This document shows positions 52,529 to 61,055 of a stretch of DNA of 64,000 nucleotides, piece by piece; the stretch's first letter is position 1; each line of letters begins with the position of its first letter. The notes beneath the pieces were generated by a model. That model worked only from the letters and a program-made list of their open reading frames with translations, was not told the DNA's origin and did no database searches. This DNA comes from SZUA-35 sp965530755 (lineage in GTDB: Bacteria > Actinomycetota > Acidimicrobiia > Acidimicrobiales > SZUA-35): NCBI GenBank assembly GCA_965530755.1, contig CBESNA010000005.1, forward strand, positions 62,001 through 126,000, written 5' to 3'. Made by a program: the position numbers and the translations under genes.

Positions 52529-53860
52529 GTGACAGAGGCGTCTCGAGCCGACGTCGCCAGAAAGAACGTGATGACGACCAACCCCGACCCCGACGCACCG
52601 CTGCGCCTCGCCTATCTCTCATATCGGTCGAAACCCACCGTTGGCGGACAGGGCATCTACACCCGACACCTCACGAAGGCCCTCGCCGACCTCGGCCATC
52701 ACGTCGAAGTGTTTTCCGGCCAGCCGTACCCCGAGCTCGACGAACGCATCGGCCTCACGAAGCTGCCGAGCCTCGACATCTTCAACGACACCTACCCCGG
52801 ACGGTTTCCGGCCTACTGGGAGATCAAGACCAGGGCCGACATCCTCGAGCTGGCGACCTTCAGCACCGGCCAGTTCCCTGAGCCCCTCGCATTCAGCTAT
52901 CGGGCGCTCAAAGTCCTGAAACAGCGGTCCGGCGAATTCGATCTGGTCCATGACAATCAGTGTCTCGGCTACGGAATCCTCGGAATCGACAAGCTGATCC
53001 CGACCCTCGTCACCCTGCACCATCCGATCACGGTCGACCGCCGCCTCGAGATGGAGGCCGCTCCCAACTGGCGAAAGCGTCTCAGCGTCGGGCAGTGGTA
53101 CGGATTCGTGAAGATGCAGGGCCGTGTCGCGAAACGCATGCCGCGCATCGTCGTGGTCTCGGAGAACTCGATCCAGGACATCCACGACGACATGGGCGTC
53201 GACCTCGAGCGCATGCGTCTCGTCCACGTCGGCGTCGATCCTGATCTGTTCAAGCCGATCGCCGGCGTCGAGCGCATCCCGGGGCGACTCATCACGACCG
53301 CTTCGGCCGATGTCGAGCTCAAGGGCCTCAAGTTCCTGCTCGAGGCCATGGCGAAATTGCGTACCGAACGCGATGTCAGCCTCACGGTGATCGGTCGGGC
53401 CAAGCCGGGCGGGCCATCGGCGGAGATGATCGAGCGGCTCGGCCTGGGCGAGCACATCCAGTTCGTCACCGGTGTCCCCGATCAGCGCATCGTGGAGCTG
53501 TACGCCGAGTCCGAGTTGGCCGTCGTCCCATCGCTCTACGAGGGCTTCTCGCTGCCGGCAATCGAGGCCATGGGATCGGGCACGCCGCTGGTCGCCACCG
53601 ACGGCGGGGCGCTCCCCGAGGTCACCGGCATCGACGGCGAGACCGTGCTGCGCTGCAAGGCCGGCGACGTCGACTCGCTGCGGGTGGCGCTCGAACGGGG
53701 CCTCGACGACCCGGACCTCCGCGACCGGATCGGCGCGGCGGGTCGTGAGCGGGTCAGTGAGCTCTACACGTGGCGACAGACCGCGGTTCGCACCGTGGAG
53801 CAGTACCGCGAGGTCATGGCGATGCGGGCCTTCGAGACGTCGAACCACGAGGCCGTCTGA
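52529..53860 (+). CDS. Family 4 glycosyltransferase
   Basis: Retaining GT-B glycosyltransferase, 443 residues, cytoplasmic. The N-terminal donor-proximal loop is SYRSKPTVGGQGIYTRHL. The C-terminal domain shows SADVELKGLKFLLEAM and the E-x7-E motif in PSLYEGFSLPAIEAMGSGTP. It begins a tightly coupled three-gene unit: its stop overlaps the methyltransferase ATG (TGATG). TAGCCT lies 9 nt before the GTG 52529; ATG 52571 is an alternative start. Acceptor unknown; a glycolipid or cell-surface glycoconjugate is plausible from the neighbours. Confidence 0.9.
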   Translation: MTEASRADVARKNVMTTNPDPDAPLRLAYLSYRSKPTVGGQGIYTRHLTKALADLGHHVEVFSGQPYPELDERIGLTKLPSLDIFNDTYPGRFPAYWEIKTRADILELATFSTGQFPEPLAFSYRALKVLKQRSGEFDLVHDNQCLGYGILGIDKLIPTLVTLHHPITVDRRLEMEAAPNWRKRLSVGQWYGFVKMQGRVAKRMPRIVVVSENSIQDIHDDMGVDLERMRLVHVGVDPDLFKPIAGVERIPGRLITTASADVELKGLKFLLEAMAKLRTERDVSLTVIGRAKPGGPSAEMIERLGLGEHIQFVTGVPDQRIVELYAESELAVVPSLYEGFSLPAIEAMGSGTPLVATDGGALPEVTGIDGETVLRCKAGDVDSLRVALERGLDDPDLRDRIGAAGRERVSELYTWRQTAVRTVEQYREVMAMRAFETSNHEAV

Positions 53861-54627
53861 TGCTCACCGTCGACTACGACCGCCTCGGGCTCGAACCGGG
53901 CATGCGAGTGCTCGACCTCGGTGCCGGTTTCGGCCGCCATGCGTTCGAAACCGCTCGGCGTGGCGCGTCCGTCGTCGCCGCCGACCTCGCGTTCGACGAG
54001 ATGAAGGCCACCCAGGACACGTTCGCCGCGATGTTCCTCGAGGGCGAACTCCCAGAAGGTCTGACCACCGTGACGGTGCAGGCCAACGGTCTCACCCTTC
54101 CGTTCGCCGACGGCTCGTTCGACCGCATCATTGCCAGCGAGGTGCTCGAACACGTCCCGGACGACCTCGGCGTCATGACCGAACTGTTCAGAGTGCTCGC
54201 TCCCGGCGGCCGTCTCGCCGCCACCGTGCCCGCCCAGCTGCCGGAGCAGGTCTGCTGGTGGATCAACGACGCCTACCACGCGCCGAAATCTGTGGGCGGC
54301 CACGTGCGGATCTACGGTCAACCCGAACTCCGGATGAAGCTGGCATCGGTCGGCTTCGAGCCCGGCGATTCGCACCGCGCCCATGCCCTCCACAGCCCGT
54401 ACTGGTGGCTCAAGTGCGCCGTCGGCCTCGACAACGAGGACAACTTCCTGGTGAAGCAGTACCTCAAGCTGCTGACCTGGGACATCGTGGAGGCGCCGGC
54501 GCTCACCCGCACAGCCGAGCGCATCCTCAACCCCGTTCTCGGCAAGTCCGTGGTCATCTACGCCGACCGTCCGGGGTCGACCGGCCTCGCCGGGAACGAC
54601 GCCGACCGAACGCTCGCCAACGCATGA
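53860..54627 (+). CDS. SAM-dependent class I methyltransferase
   Basis: A 255-residue methyltransferase of the Methyltransf_11 type. Motif I is MRVLDLGAGFGRHAFETARR, motif II VVAADLAFDEM, and post-I/motif IV include DGSFDRIIASEVLEHVPDDL, LFRVLAPGGRLAATVP. The C-terminal half (VCWWINDAYHAPKSVGGHVR) is typical of the family that sits between this kind of GT4 and the prenyltransferase-like gene in actinobacteria. It overlaps both neighbours (TGATG and ATGA). Confidence 0.9.
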   Translation: MLTVDYDRLGLEPGMRVLDLGAGFGRHAFETARRGASVVAADLAFDEMKATQDTFAAMFLEGELPEGLTTVTVQANGLTLPFADGSFDRIIASEVLEHVPDDLGVMTELFRVLAPGGRLAATVPAQLPEQVCWWINDAYHAPKSVGGHVRIYGQPELRMKLASVGFEPGDSHRAHALHSPYWWLKCAVGLDNEDNFLVKQYLKLLTWDIVEAPALTRTAERILNPVLGKSVVIYADRPGSTGLAGNDADRTLANA

Positions 54628-55637
54628 TGCAGCTTCCGTTCGTCGACGGACTGCTCACAACCGCCGACCTCCGGTTGTCGGCGGAGACCATCGTCGACCT
54701 CCAGCTTCCGAACGGGATGATCCAGTGGTACCCCGGCGGTCACGCCGACCCATGGAACCACGTCGAGACGGCAATGGCGCTCAGCACCTGCGGCTTCGCC
54801 GACCAAGCCGAGCTCGCCTATCGCTGGCTGGCCGACATCCAGCGGCCAGACGGCAGCTGGCACAACTACTACACCGCCGACGGCATCGAGGACTCGAAAC
54901 TCGACTCCAACTGCATCGCCTACATCGCCGCCGGCGTCTGGCATCACTACCTCGCCACGGGCGACCGGGAGTTTCTCGCCGACTACTGGGACGTGGTCGA
55001 ACGTGCCATCGAGTTCGTCCTCGATCTGCAGACGAAGCGAGGCGAGATCATCTGGGCCAGACACGCCGACGGCAAACCGTGGAGCTATGCCCTCCTGACC
55101 GGGTCGTCGTCGATCTGTCACAGCCTCCGGTGCGCCGCCTGGGTCGCAGAGGCGCTCGAACGCCCTCGACCGCACTGGGTCGAGGCACGTGACCGTCTGA
55201 CCAGCGTGATCGCCAACCACCCGAATGCCTTCGAACCGAAGGCTCGATGGGCCATGGACTGGTACTACCCAGTGCTCACCGGTGCAGTGGTTGGCGACGA
55301 TGCCGCAAAGATGCTGAGCAAGGGGTGGGAGACCTTCGTGATGCCGGGCAAGGGCGTTCGGTGTGTGTCCGATCGGCCGTGGGTGACGGCGGCCGAGACC
55401 TGCGAGTGTGCGCTCGCCCATCTGGCCGTCGGTGAGCGTGCGACCGCTCTGACGATGTTCACCTGGGTACAGGCGCTGCGCGATCGAGACGGCAGCTACT
55501 TCACCGGAATGGTGTTTCCCGAGCTCGTCCACTTCCCCGACCAGGAGCGAAGTGCGTACACGGCGGCGGCCGTGATCCTGCTGGCCGACGCCCTCCACGG
55601 CGTCAACCCCACAAGCACGCTCTTCACCCACCACTGA
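54624..55637 (+). CDS. Prenyltransferase-type alpha/alpha-barrel protein
   Basis: A 337-residue protein annotated in actinobacteria as prenyltransferase on the basis of its squalene cyclase/PFTB-like alpha-helical repeats. These include QLPNGMIQWYPGGHADPWNH, WLADIQRPDGSWHNYYTADG and VLDLQTKRGEIIWARHADG. Acidic and aromatic residues line each repeat. No DDxxD motif of classical prenyltransferases is seen, so activity is unproven and a glycan-related role is equally possible. ATGA overlap with the methyltransferase gene puts all three in one operon. Confidence 0.82.
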   Translation: MMQLPFVDGLLTTADLRLSAETIVDLQLPNGMIQWYPGGHADPWNHVETAMALSTCGFADQAELAYRWLADIQRPDGSWHNYYTADGIEDSKLDSNCIAYIAAGVWHHYLATGDREFLADYWDVVERAIEFVLDLQTKRGEIIWARHADGKPWSYALLTGSSSICHSLRCAAWVAEALERPRPHWVEARDRLTSVIANHPNAFEPKARWAMDWYYPVLTGAVVGDDAAKMLSKGWETFVMPGKGVRCVSDRPWVTAAETCECALAHLAVGERATALTMFTWVQALRDRDGSYFTGMVFPELVHFPDQERSAYTAAAVILLADALHGVNPTSTLFTHH

Positions 55638-55672
55638 CCGCCCACCACCAACCACTGATCCGGGCAGGCGCC

Positions 55673-55719
55673 AACCCGAGGTTTGGGCCATGCATTTCCG
55701 GGGGTCATGGCCTCGGGTT
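55673..55719 (+). promoter_or_regulatory. 47-bp dyad element, copy A
   Basis: AACCCGAGG (55673-55681) and CCTCGGGTT (55711-55719) are perfect inverted arms; GGCCATG (55686-55692) and CATGGCC (55706-55712) form an inner pair. It is 41/47 identical to copy B and ends 28 bp before the -10 hexamer TATCGT (55748-55753) of the oxidoreductase gene. Confidence 0.82.
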
Positions 55720-55759
55720 CGTTGCGGTCATGTCGGCAGCGCTGCCGTATCGTCGAATC

Positions 55760-56671
55760 ATGCGTATTGGAATCAACGGCTCCGGCCTGCTCGCCCGTCC
55801 CGACATAGCCACGATCACCGACGACATCGCGGCCATGGAACGGGCGGGATTCGACTCGTATTGGTTGGCCCAGACCGGGCTCGTCGATGCCCTGACCACG
55901 CTCGCCCTGGCCGGACCGAAGACCTCGAACATCATGCTCGGTACCGCCGTCGTCCCGACCTGGCCCCGTCATCCTCAGGCACTCGCAGCTCAGGCACTCA
56001 CCGCACAAGCCGCCACCGATGGACGCATCGTGCTCGGCATCGGACTCGGCCATCAGATGTCGGTGGAGGGCAACTGGCGGATGACATGGGAGAAGCCGAT
56101 CCGACACATGCTCGACTACCTCGATGTGCTGCAGCCACTTCTGACCGAGGGCAAGAGTGACGTCACCGGCGATGTCTGGAGCTTCTTCGGCGAGTTCGCC
56201 AGGCCGACCGAGGAACCGCCTGCGGTCATGCTCGCCGCCCTCGGCGACCAGATGCTGAAGATCGCCGGCAAACGCACCGACGGCACCATCCTGTGGTGCG
56301 TCGGGCCGAAGACGCTCGAGCAGCAGATCGTGCCCAAGATAAACGACGCCGCCGCGTCGGCGGATCGCCCGACGCCCTCGGTCGTCTGCAGCCTGCCGGT
56401 GTGGGTCACCGACGATGCCGACGCCGCACGGGCCATGGTCGCCAAGACACTCACGATCTACGGTCAATTGCCGTCCTACCGAGCCATGCTCGACATCGAA
56501 GGAGTCGACGGACCGGCCGACATCTCGCTGATTGGAAGCGCCGAGCAGATCAAGGACGGCGTGGCCACGATCGCAGCCTCAGGGGCGACTGATTTCACCG
56601 CAGTGATTCCAACCCCCGACCCCGACGAGCGGGCGGCCACGATCGAGGCGCTCGCAGCGACCGTGAGCTGA
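55760..56671 (+). CDS. LLM-class F420-dependent oxidoreductase
   Basis: A 303-residue luciferase-like enzyme of the TIGR03564-like F420 group. MRIGINGSGLLARPDIATIT opens the barrel, and GFDSYWLAQTG, LGTAVVPTWPRHPQALAAQA, DGRIVLGIGLGHQ and VMLAALGDQMLKIAGKRTDG follow. The ATG at 55760 lies exactly 6 nt after TATCGT, so translation is probably leaderless; the in-frame ATG at 55730 is inside the promoter. The substrate is unknown. It converges on an alpha/beta hydrolase that has the same upstream element, suggesting the two are co-regulated. Confidence 0.9.
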   Translation: MRIGINGSGLLARPDIATITDDIAAMERAGFDSYWLAQTGLVDALTTLALAGPKTSNIMLGTAVVPTWPRHPQALAAQALTAQAATDGRIVLGIGLGHQMSVEGNWRMTWEKPIRHMLDYLDVLQPLLTEGKSDVTGDVWSFFGEFARPTEEPPAVMLAALGDQMLKIAGKRTDGTILWCVGPKTLEQQIVPKINDAAASADRPTPSVVCSLPVWVTDDADAARAMVAKTLTIYGQLPSYRAMLDIEGVDGPADISLIGSAEQIKDGVATIAASGATDFTAVIPTPDPDERAATIEALAATVS

Positions 56672-56723
56672 TCGGTCGACCCGCCGAACCAACACTGCTC
56701 TGCCGACGAGAGCTCGACTTCGG

Positions 56724-57515
56724 CTACGAGAGCTCGGCGAGGAATGATGAAACGGCATCATTGACGATGCCAGGGTGGCTCATGTTCGGCGCGTGCGCCG
56801 CTCCCTCGACCGGGACGAATCCACGGCAGTCTGGCAGCGCTGCAGCTACGGCCTGACCGTGGTCGAGCGGGATGGCCTGATCAGCGGTGCCGTGAATGAC
56901 GAGCGCCGGGCAGGTGATCTCCCCGAGCCGATCGGTGACATCGTCACGACTCAGCAACGTCTGCCCCGTGATGTCGAGCGGGCTGGTGCCACGCCGAGCC
57001 CGCCACTTCGGAATCCATTCGGCCGCCAGATCCTCGGTCCCGAGGATCAGGCCGGCCACGTTCTGCAGGACTGCCTCGAACACCTCGTCGTCATCGCCGG
57101 TGACGGCCGCCAGCATCGCGCCGTACCCCTCGAGCACCTCAGGCGGGTCGACGGCGGCGTCGGAATCGATCAGCACCATCGCCCGCACGCGATCGGGATG
57201 AGCGAGCGCACCGCGCAGAGACAAGAATCCTCCCTGGGACATTCCCACCCACACCGCCCGATCGATGCCGAGCGAATCGAGCAGTCCTGCGGCGTCGTCT
57301 GCCGAGTCCCAGTAGCTGAAGTGGTCGGGGGCCGGGGTGTCACCAAACCCGCGCTCGTCCCACCGGATACAGCGGTACTCATCGCCGAATCGTTCGACCT
57401 GAGCGTCGAACATGCTGTGATCCATCATGAAGCCGTGACTGAAGATGATGGCGGGACCGTCTCCACCTGAGTCCTCGTATCGAATGGGGATGCCATTGAC
57501 CTGTGCGGTTGCCAT
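56724..57515 (-). CDS. Alpha/beta-fold hydrolase
   Basis: A 263-residue serine hydrolase. The oxyanion region is IIFSHGFMMDHSMF, the nucleophile elbow GMSQGG (about residue 93), the acid Asp in VIHGTADQAIP and the His in GAAHAPNMSHP. The pattern is that of the 3-oxoadipate enol-lactonase/epoxide-hydrolase-like group; the substrate cannot be named. Initiation is leaderless by the TAGCGT at 57527-57522, 6 nt before the ATG. Copy B of the 47-bp element lies 27 bp further upstream. Confidence 0.9.
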   Translation of the reverse strand: MATAQVNGIPIRYEDSGGDGPAIIFSHGFMMDHSMFDAQVERFGDEYRCIRWDERGFGDTPAPDHFSYWDSADDAAGLLDSLGIDRAVWVGMSQGGFLSLRGALAHPDRVRAMVLIDSDAAVDPPEVLEGYGAMLAAVTGDDDEVFEAVLQNVAGLILGTEDLAAEWIPKWRARRGTSPLDITGQTLLSRDDVTDRLGEITCPALVIHGTADQAIPLDHGQAVAAALPDCRGFVPVEGAAHAPNMSHPGIVNDAVSSFLAELS

Positions 57516-57554
57516 GGCGTAACGCTAGACGCGTCGTCGGTGTCGCTGCCCGGC

Positions 57555-57601
57555 AACCGGAGGCTGTGACCCCCGAAAATGCATGGCACGAACCTCGGGT
57601 T
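57555..57601 (-). promoter_or_regulatory. 47-bp dyad element, copy B
   Basis: Reads on the minus strand AACCCGAGGTT, CGT, GCCATGCATTT, T, CGGGGGTCA, CA, GCCTC, C, GGTT. The outer arms match 8 of 9. It ends 27 bp before the -10 hexamer (57527-57522) of the hydrolase gene. Confidence 0.82.
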
Positions 57602-57644
57602 TGCACCGTCTGGGACGGCACCGTCTGGGACTGCGCTGTCTAGG

Positions 57645-58289
57645 TCAGGTGCGCTGGAGGACCCGCAGCGAGCCGACTGACCACAGCTCGGCGAATCGGC
57701 CAGACGCCAGCGCCGGAAGATAAATCTGCTCGTACGGCGGCCGCCCACCAGCCGCCGGATCCGCAAAGACGTCGTGGATTGCCAGCAAGCCACCCTCGGC
57801 GACGTGGGGCGTCCACAGCTCATAGTCGAGCCGGGCCGGCTCTGCGCCGTGACCTCCATCGATGAACAGAAGCGACAGCGGAGTCGACCACGAACCGGCA
57901 ACTCGAGGCCCGTCGCCGACCACGGCAACGACGACTTCTTCGAGCCCGGCGTCGAAAACCGTGCGACGAAAAACGGGCAGCGTGTCCATTCGACCCGTCA
58001 CAGGGTCGACCAGATCGGGTTCGTGGTGTTCCCATCCAGCCTGGTTCTCCTCCGAACCGCGGTGATGGTCGACGCAGAACAACGTGCTGTCGCCACGCCG
58101 CCGCACCGCCGCACCGATGTAACACGCCGATTTCCCACAGTAGGAACCGATCTCCAACATCGTCCCTGCAGGGGCATCGAGCGCCGCTCGCCACAGCGCC
58201 ACACCCTCGTCCTTCGGCATGAACCCGCGGGCCGCCTCCGCCGTCGCCCGCTCCGAAGCGGGCATCTCTTCGATCGAACCAGTACTCAC
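57645..58289 (-). CDS. Class I SAM-dependent methyltransferase
   Basis: A 214-residue methyltransferase of the Methyltransf_24-like type. Motif I is TMLEIGSYCGKSACYIG, the acidic residue VDHHRGSEENQ ends strand 2, and LLFIDGGHGAEPARLDYEL is the metal/nucleotide-binding region seen in cephalosporin-hydroxylase-like and O-methyltransferase relatives. The GTG at 58289 overlaps the stop of the GtrA gene (GTGA), so the two are coupled. Substrate unknown; a surface glycan is suggested by the GtrA partner. Confidence 0.87.
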   Translation of the reverse strand: MSTGSIEEMPASERATAEAARGFMPKDEGVALWRAALDAPAGTMLEIGSYCGKSACYIGAAVRRRGDSTLFCVDHHRGSEENQAGWEHHEPDLVDPVTGRMDTLPVFRRTVFDAGLEEVVVAVVGDGPRVAGSWSTPLSLLFIDGGHGAEPARLDYELWTPHVAEGGLLAIHDVFADPAAGGRPPYEQIYLPALASGRFAELWSVGSLRVLQRT

Positions 58290-58729
58290 ACACCGACCCC
58301 GTCGACGGTGGACGTCGGGCTGGCGAACAGACGGTCGAGCAGGAAGAACTTCGCCACCCACACGATGAAGTAGCCGATCAGGCTGGCGAAGTTCACGGCC
58401 AACCCAGCACCGAAGGCGGCATCGGCACCGGCCGCCATCCCGGTCGACACGACGAGGCCGGCCACGGTGATGGCCCAGAACGGAAGCACCTGTCGCCGAA
58501 CGTCGTGGCGCCCGTTGACCTCCCAGACCCACGCCCGACTCAGGAGGTATGCAGGAATCGACATCACACCGGCAGCAAACATGTTCGCCACACCTCCGGA
58601 CCACCCCCACACGCTGTTGGCGAGGTACAGAAAGGTCTGGTGCCCGGTGAAGTTGAAGGCCGACACCAACAGATAGCGCCTAGCCATCTTGGCCTTCGGC
58701 GAAGCGAGATCAGTCGTTGGGAACGGCAC
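58286..58729 (-). CDS. GtrA family membrane protein
   Basis: A 147-residue four-helix protein of the GtrA family, associated with translocating lipid-linked sugars or with cell-wall arabinogalactan assembly. ARRYLLVSAFNFTGHQTFLY is helix 1, and SLIGYFIVWVAKFFLLDRLF is the conserved last helix with its charged end. The GTG at 58729 is 6 nt after TAGCCT (leaderless); the ATG at 58687 has GAAGG upstream and is a reasonable alternative. It is upstream of, and coupled to, the methyltransferase gene. Confidence 0.88.
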   Translation of the reverse strand: MPFPTTDLASPKAKMARRYLLVSAFNFTGHQTFLYLANSVWGWSGGVANMFAAGVMSIPAYLLSRAWVWEVNGRHDVRRQVLPFWAITVAGLVVSTGMAAGADAAFGAGLAVNFASLIGYFIVWVAKFFLLDRLFASPTSTVDGVGV

Positions 58730-58826
58730 GCAGCGAGGCTAGCTGCGCAATCTGACGCTCTCTCCCACCGGCACCATCCGCATCGTGACGTCGCAACGCT
58801 GCCGAGTCTGAGCAGAATGGTCGCCT

Positions 58827-59675
58827 ATGTCCCAGTCCGCGGTCGACGACCTCCTCGATCTGCTCGATCTCGAGCAGATCGAACAGAACCTCTTCCGGGG
58901 TGAAAGCCCCGATGAGAAGCGCCAACGAGTCTTCGGCGGCCAAGTGGCTGGTCAAGCCCTCGTGGCGGCCACACGCACCGTTGCGAGCGGCCTCGTGCAT
59001 TCGTTGCACGCCTACTTCCTCCGTCCCGGCGATCCGACGATCCCGATCGTCTACGAGGTCGAACGGATTCGCGACGGGCGCTCGTTCACGACCCGCCGCG
59101 TCGTGGCGATCCAGCACGGACAATCGATCTTCCACCTGTCCGCCTCGTTCCACTCGCCTGAGGTCGGCATCGAGCACCAGAGTTCACCGCCTCCCGATCT
59201 CCCGGCCCCGGAGAGCTTGCCAACCTTCCTCGAGCGGAACCTCGAGCACAAGGTGCAGATGGGTGATTGGTACAGCCGACCCCGGCCGATCGACACTCGC
59301 GTCGTCCCTGGGGACCACGGCGATCTCGAACAGTGCATCTGGATGCGGGCCGACGGTGAACTGCCCGACGACATCGTCGTCCACCAGTGCGTCCTCACCT
59401 ACGCGTCGGACATGACACTGCTCGACAATGTGATTCGCCCCCACGGCCGCTCCTTCATGGACGGAACGATGATGATGGCCAGCCTCGACCATGCCATGTG
59501 GTTTCATCGCCCCTTCCGAGCAGACGAGTGGTTCCTCTATGCCCAGGACACACCCACGGCGTCAGCCGCTCGCGGCCTCGCCCGCGGCCAGATCTACCAG
59601 AATGGGAATCTCGTGGTTTCGGTAGTTCAGGAAGGGCTCGTCCGCGAGCTCGCACCGAGAGGCGACCATCGATGA
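58827..59675 (+). CDS. tesB: Acyl-CoA thioesterase II
   Basis: Hydrolyses medium- and long-chain acyl-CoA; double hotdog protein of 282 residues. First hotdog: RVFGGQVAGQALVAATRTV. Second: ASLDHAMWFHRPFRADEWFL with the catalytic Asp; the Asp-Thr/Ser-Gln set is completed by TPTASAARGLARG and VVSVVQEGLVR. The stop overlaps the next ATG by ATGA, coupling it to the sugar dehydrogenase lipoprotein, an unusual partner. Confidence 0.95.
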   Translation: MSQSAVDDLLDLLDLEQIEQNLFRGESPDEKRQRVFGGQVAGQALVAATRTVASGLVHSLHAYFLRPGDPTIPIVYEVERIRDGRSFTTRRVVAIQHGQSIFHLSASFHSPEVGIEHQSSPPPDLPAPESLPTFLERNLEHKVQMGDWYSRPRPIDTRVVPGDHGDLEQCIWMRADGELPDDIVVHQCVLTYASDMTLLDNVIRPHGRSFMDGTMMMASLDHAMWFHRPFRADEWFLYAQDTPTASAARGLARGQIYQNGNLVVSVVQEGLVRELAPRGDHR

Positions 59676-61006
59676 GGCTCAAAGGCGGAACGACACGGCG
59701 ACGACTGGCGACCCTGGCCGCACTCGCGGTGCTGGCATCGTCGTGCTCGATCACCTCGTTCGAGGAACGGCAGGCCGAGATCGATCGCGAAGAGGCGGAG
59801 TCCACCGCACCGTCCGACGTCGCGAGCGGAGCAGCAACGGAAGTCCTTCGCGGTCCGGTCATGCTCGACGAAGCGCCCGGCGGTGGCGCCGACGATCCGG
59901 TGTGGGCGGACCTCGATCTCGAGACGGTGGTCATTGCGGAGTACGAAAGCCCGATCACGTTGAAGTCCCGATCGGGGACCAACGATCTCTACGTCGCCCA
60001 ACGCAACGGCATCGTCCGGCGGATCCAGCGCACCTTCACAGGGAATGGCACCGAGCGAATCACGTCAGACACGAGCGTCGTCCTGGATCTGTCCGAGACA
60101 GTGTCCCTCGAAGGCGAGCAGGGCCTGCTCGACATCGATTTCTCGCTCGACGGACGTCTCTTGTATGTCAGCTACACCGACCTCGACGGCTCATCCGTCG
60201 TCGCAGAGTACGACATCGCCCGCAGCAGTACTGCCAATGCGAACTCTCGCCGCGAGCTGCTGCGCATCCCACAACCAGCCAGCAATCACAACGGCGGCAG
60301 CCTCGCCATCGGGGTCGATGGATTCCTCTACATCGGCATCGGTGACGGCGGGGGCAGCGGTGACCCTGACGGCAACGGCCAGAACACCGAGACCTTGCTC
60401 GGAACGATCTTGCGCATCGATCCCGTAGCGACCGAAACTGCTGCCTACCTGATCCCCGATGGCAATCCTTTCGCATTCGACGGTGGCGGCGCACCGGAGA
60501 TCTTCCTCTACGGCGTGCGAAATCCTTGGCGATTCTCCTTCGATCTCCCCACGGGCGACATGTGGATTGCCGACGTTGGCCAGAACGCATTCGAAGAAAT
60601 CAATCACTTGACCGCGTCGACGGGTTTCGGGGTCGGAGCAAACCTGGGCTGGAACCGCTTGGAGGCGTTCGACCCATATGAGGGCGGGACACCCCCGCCA
60701 TCGAGCACGGTGCCGGCGTTCGCCTACGCCCACGAGAACGGTCGCTGCTCGGTCACCGGCGGTCATGTCTACAGGGGCGAGGTCATTCCGCTGCTCCTGG
60801 GCGTGTACGTGTTCGGCGACTACTGCACCGGCGAAGTCTTCGGACTCACCACTGGTGCGGAGACCATCGTCCGCCCGTTGACGTTCGAAGCCCCGGACAG
60901 CCAGTTGGTGTCGATCGGGCAGGGGCCGGCCGGCGAGCTCTACCTCGTCTTGTCCGGCGGCGAGATTCGCCGGGTCCAGCCGACTCCGGCCGTCGAGGAG
61001 GAGTAG
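59672..61006 (+). CDS. PQQ-dependent sugar dehydrogenase-like lipoprotein
   Basis: A 444-residue extracytoplasmic beta-propeller of the soluble glucose/aldose sugar dehydrogenase (GSDH, YliI-like) family. The signal peptide ends with the lipobox LASSC, so it is membrane-anchored outside. QPASNHNGGSLAIGVDGFLY holds the catalytic His; GIGDGGGSGDPDGNGQNT and LYGVRNPWRFSFD hold calcium/PQQ residues; GGHVYRGEVIPLLLGVYVFG is a late blade. PQQ use is inferred from family; no PQQ synthesis genes are in the window. The ATG overlaps the tesB stop. Confidence 0.92.
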   Translation: MRLKGGTTRRRLATLAALAVLASSCSITSFEERQAEIDREEAESTAPSDVASGAATEVLRGPVMLDEAPGGGADDPVWADLDLETVVIAEYESPITLKSRSGTNDLYVAQRNGIVRRIQRTFTGNGTERITSDTSVVLDLSETVSLEGEQGLLDIDFSLDGRLLYVSYTDLDGSSVVAEYDIARSSTANANSRRELLRIPQPASNHNGGSLAIGVDGFLYIGIGDGGGSGDPDGNGQNTETLLGTILRIDPVATETAAYLIPDGNPFAFDGGGAPEIFLYGVRNPWRFSFDLPTGDMWIADVGQNAFEEINHLTASTGFGVGANLGWNRLEAFDPYEGGTPPPSSTVPAFAYAHENGRCSVTGGHVYRGEVIPLLLGVYVFGDYCTGEVFGLTTGAETIVRPLTFEAPDSQLVSIGQGPAGELYLVLSGGEIRRVQPTPAVEEE

Positions 61007-61027
61007 ACGTCACCTTCATTGGCGCGA

Positions 61028-61043
61028 TCGAACACATGTTCGA
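61028..61043. promoter_or_regulatory. LexA (SOS) box upstream of a small gene
   Basis: TCGAAC-ACAT-GTTCGA, same core as the dinB box and with longer perfect arms. It abuts the -10 hexamer TACTGT (61044-61049). Confidence 0.88.
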
Positions 61044-61055
61044 TACTGTTGATCG

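Noticed and set aside
55673..57601. Inverted repeats as ends of a mobile element
   Set aside because: The two genes between them are ordinary metabolic enzymes, there is no transposase, and each copy is positioned identically relative to a promoter, which fits regulation better.
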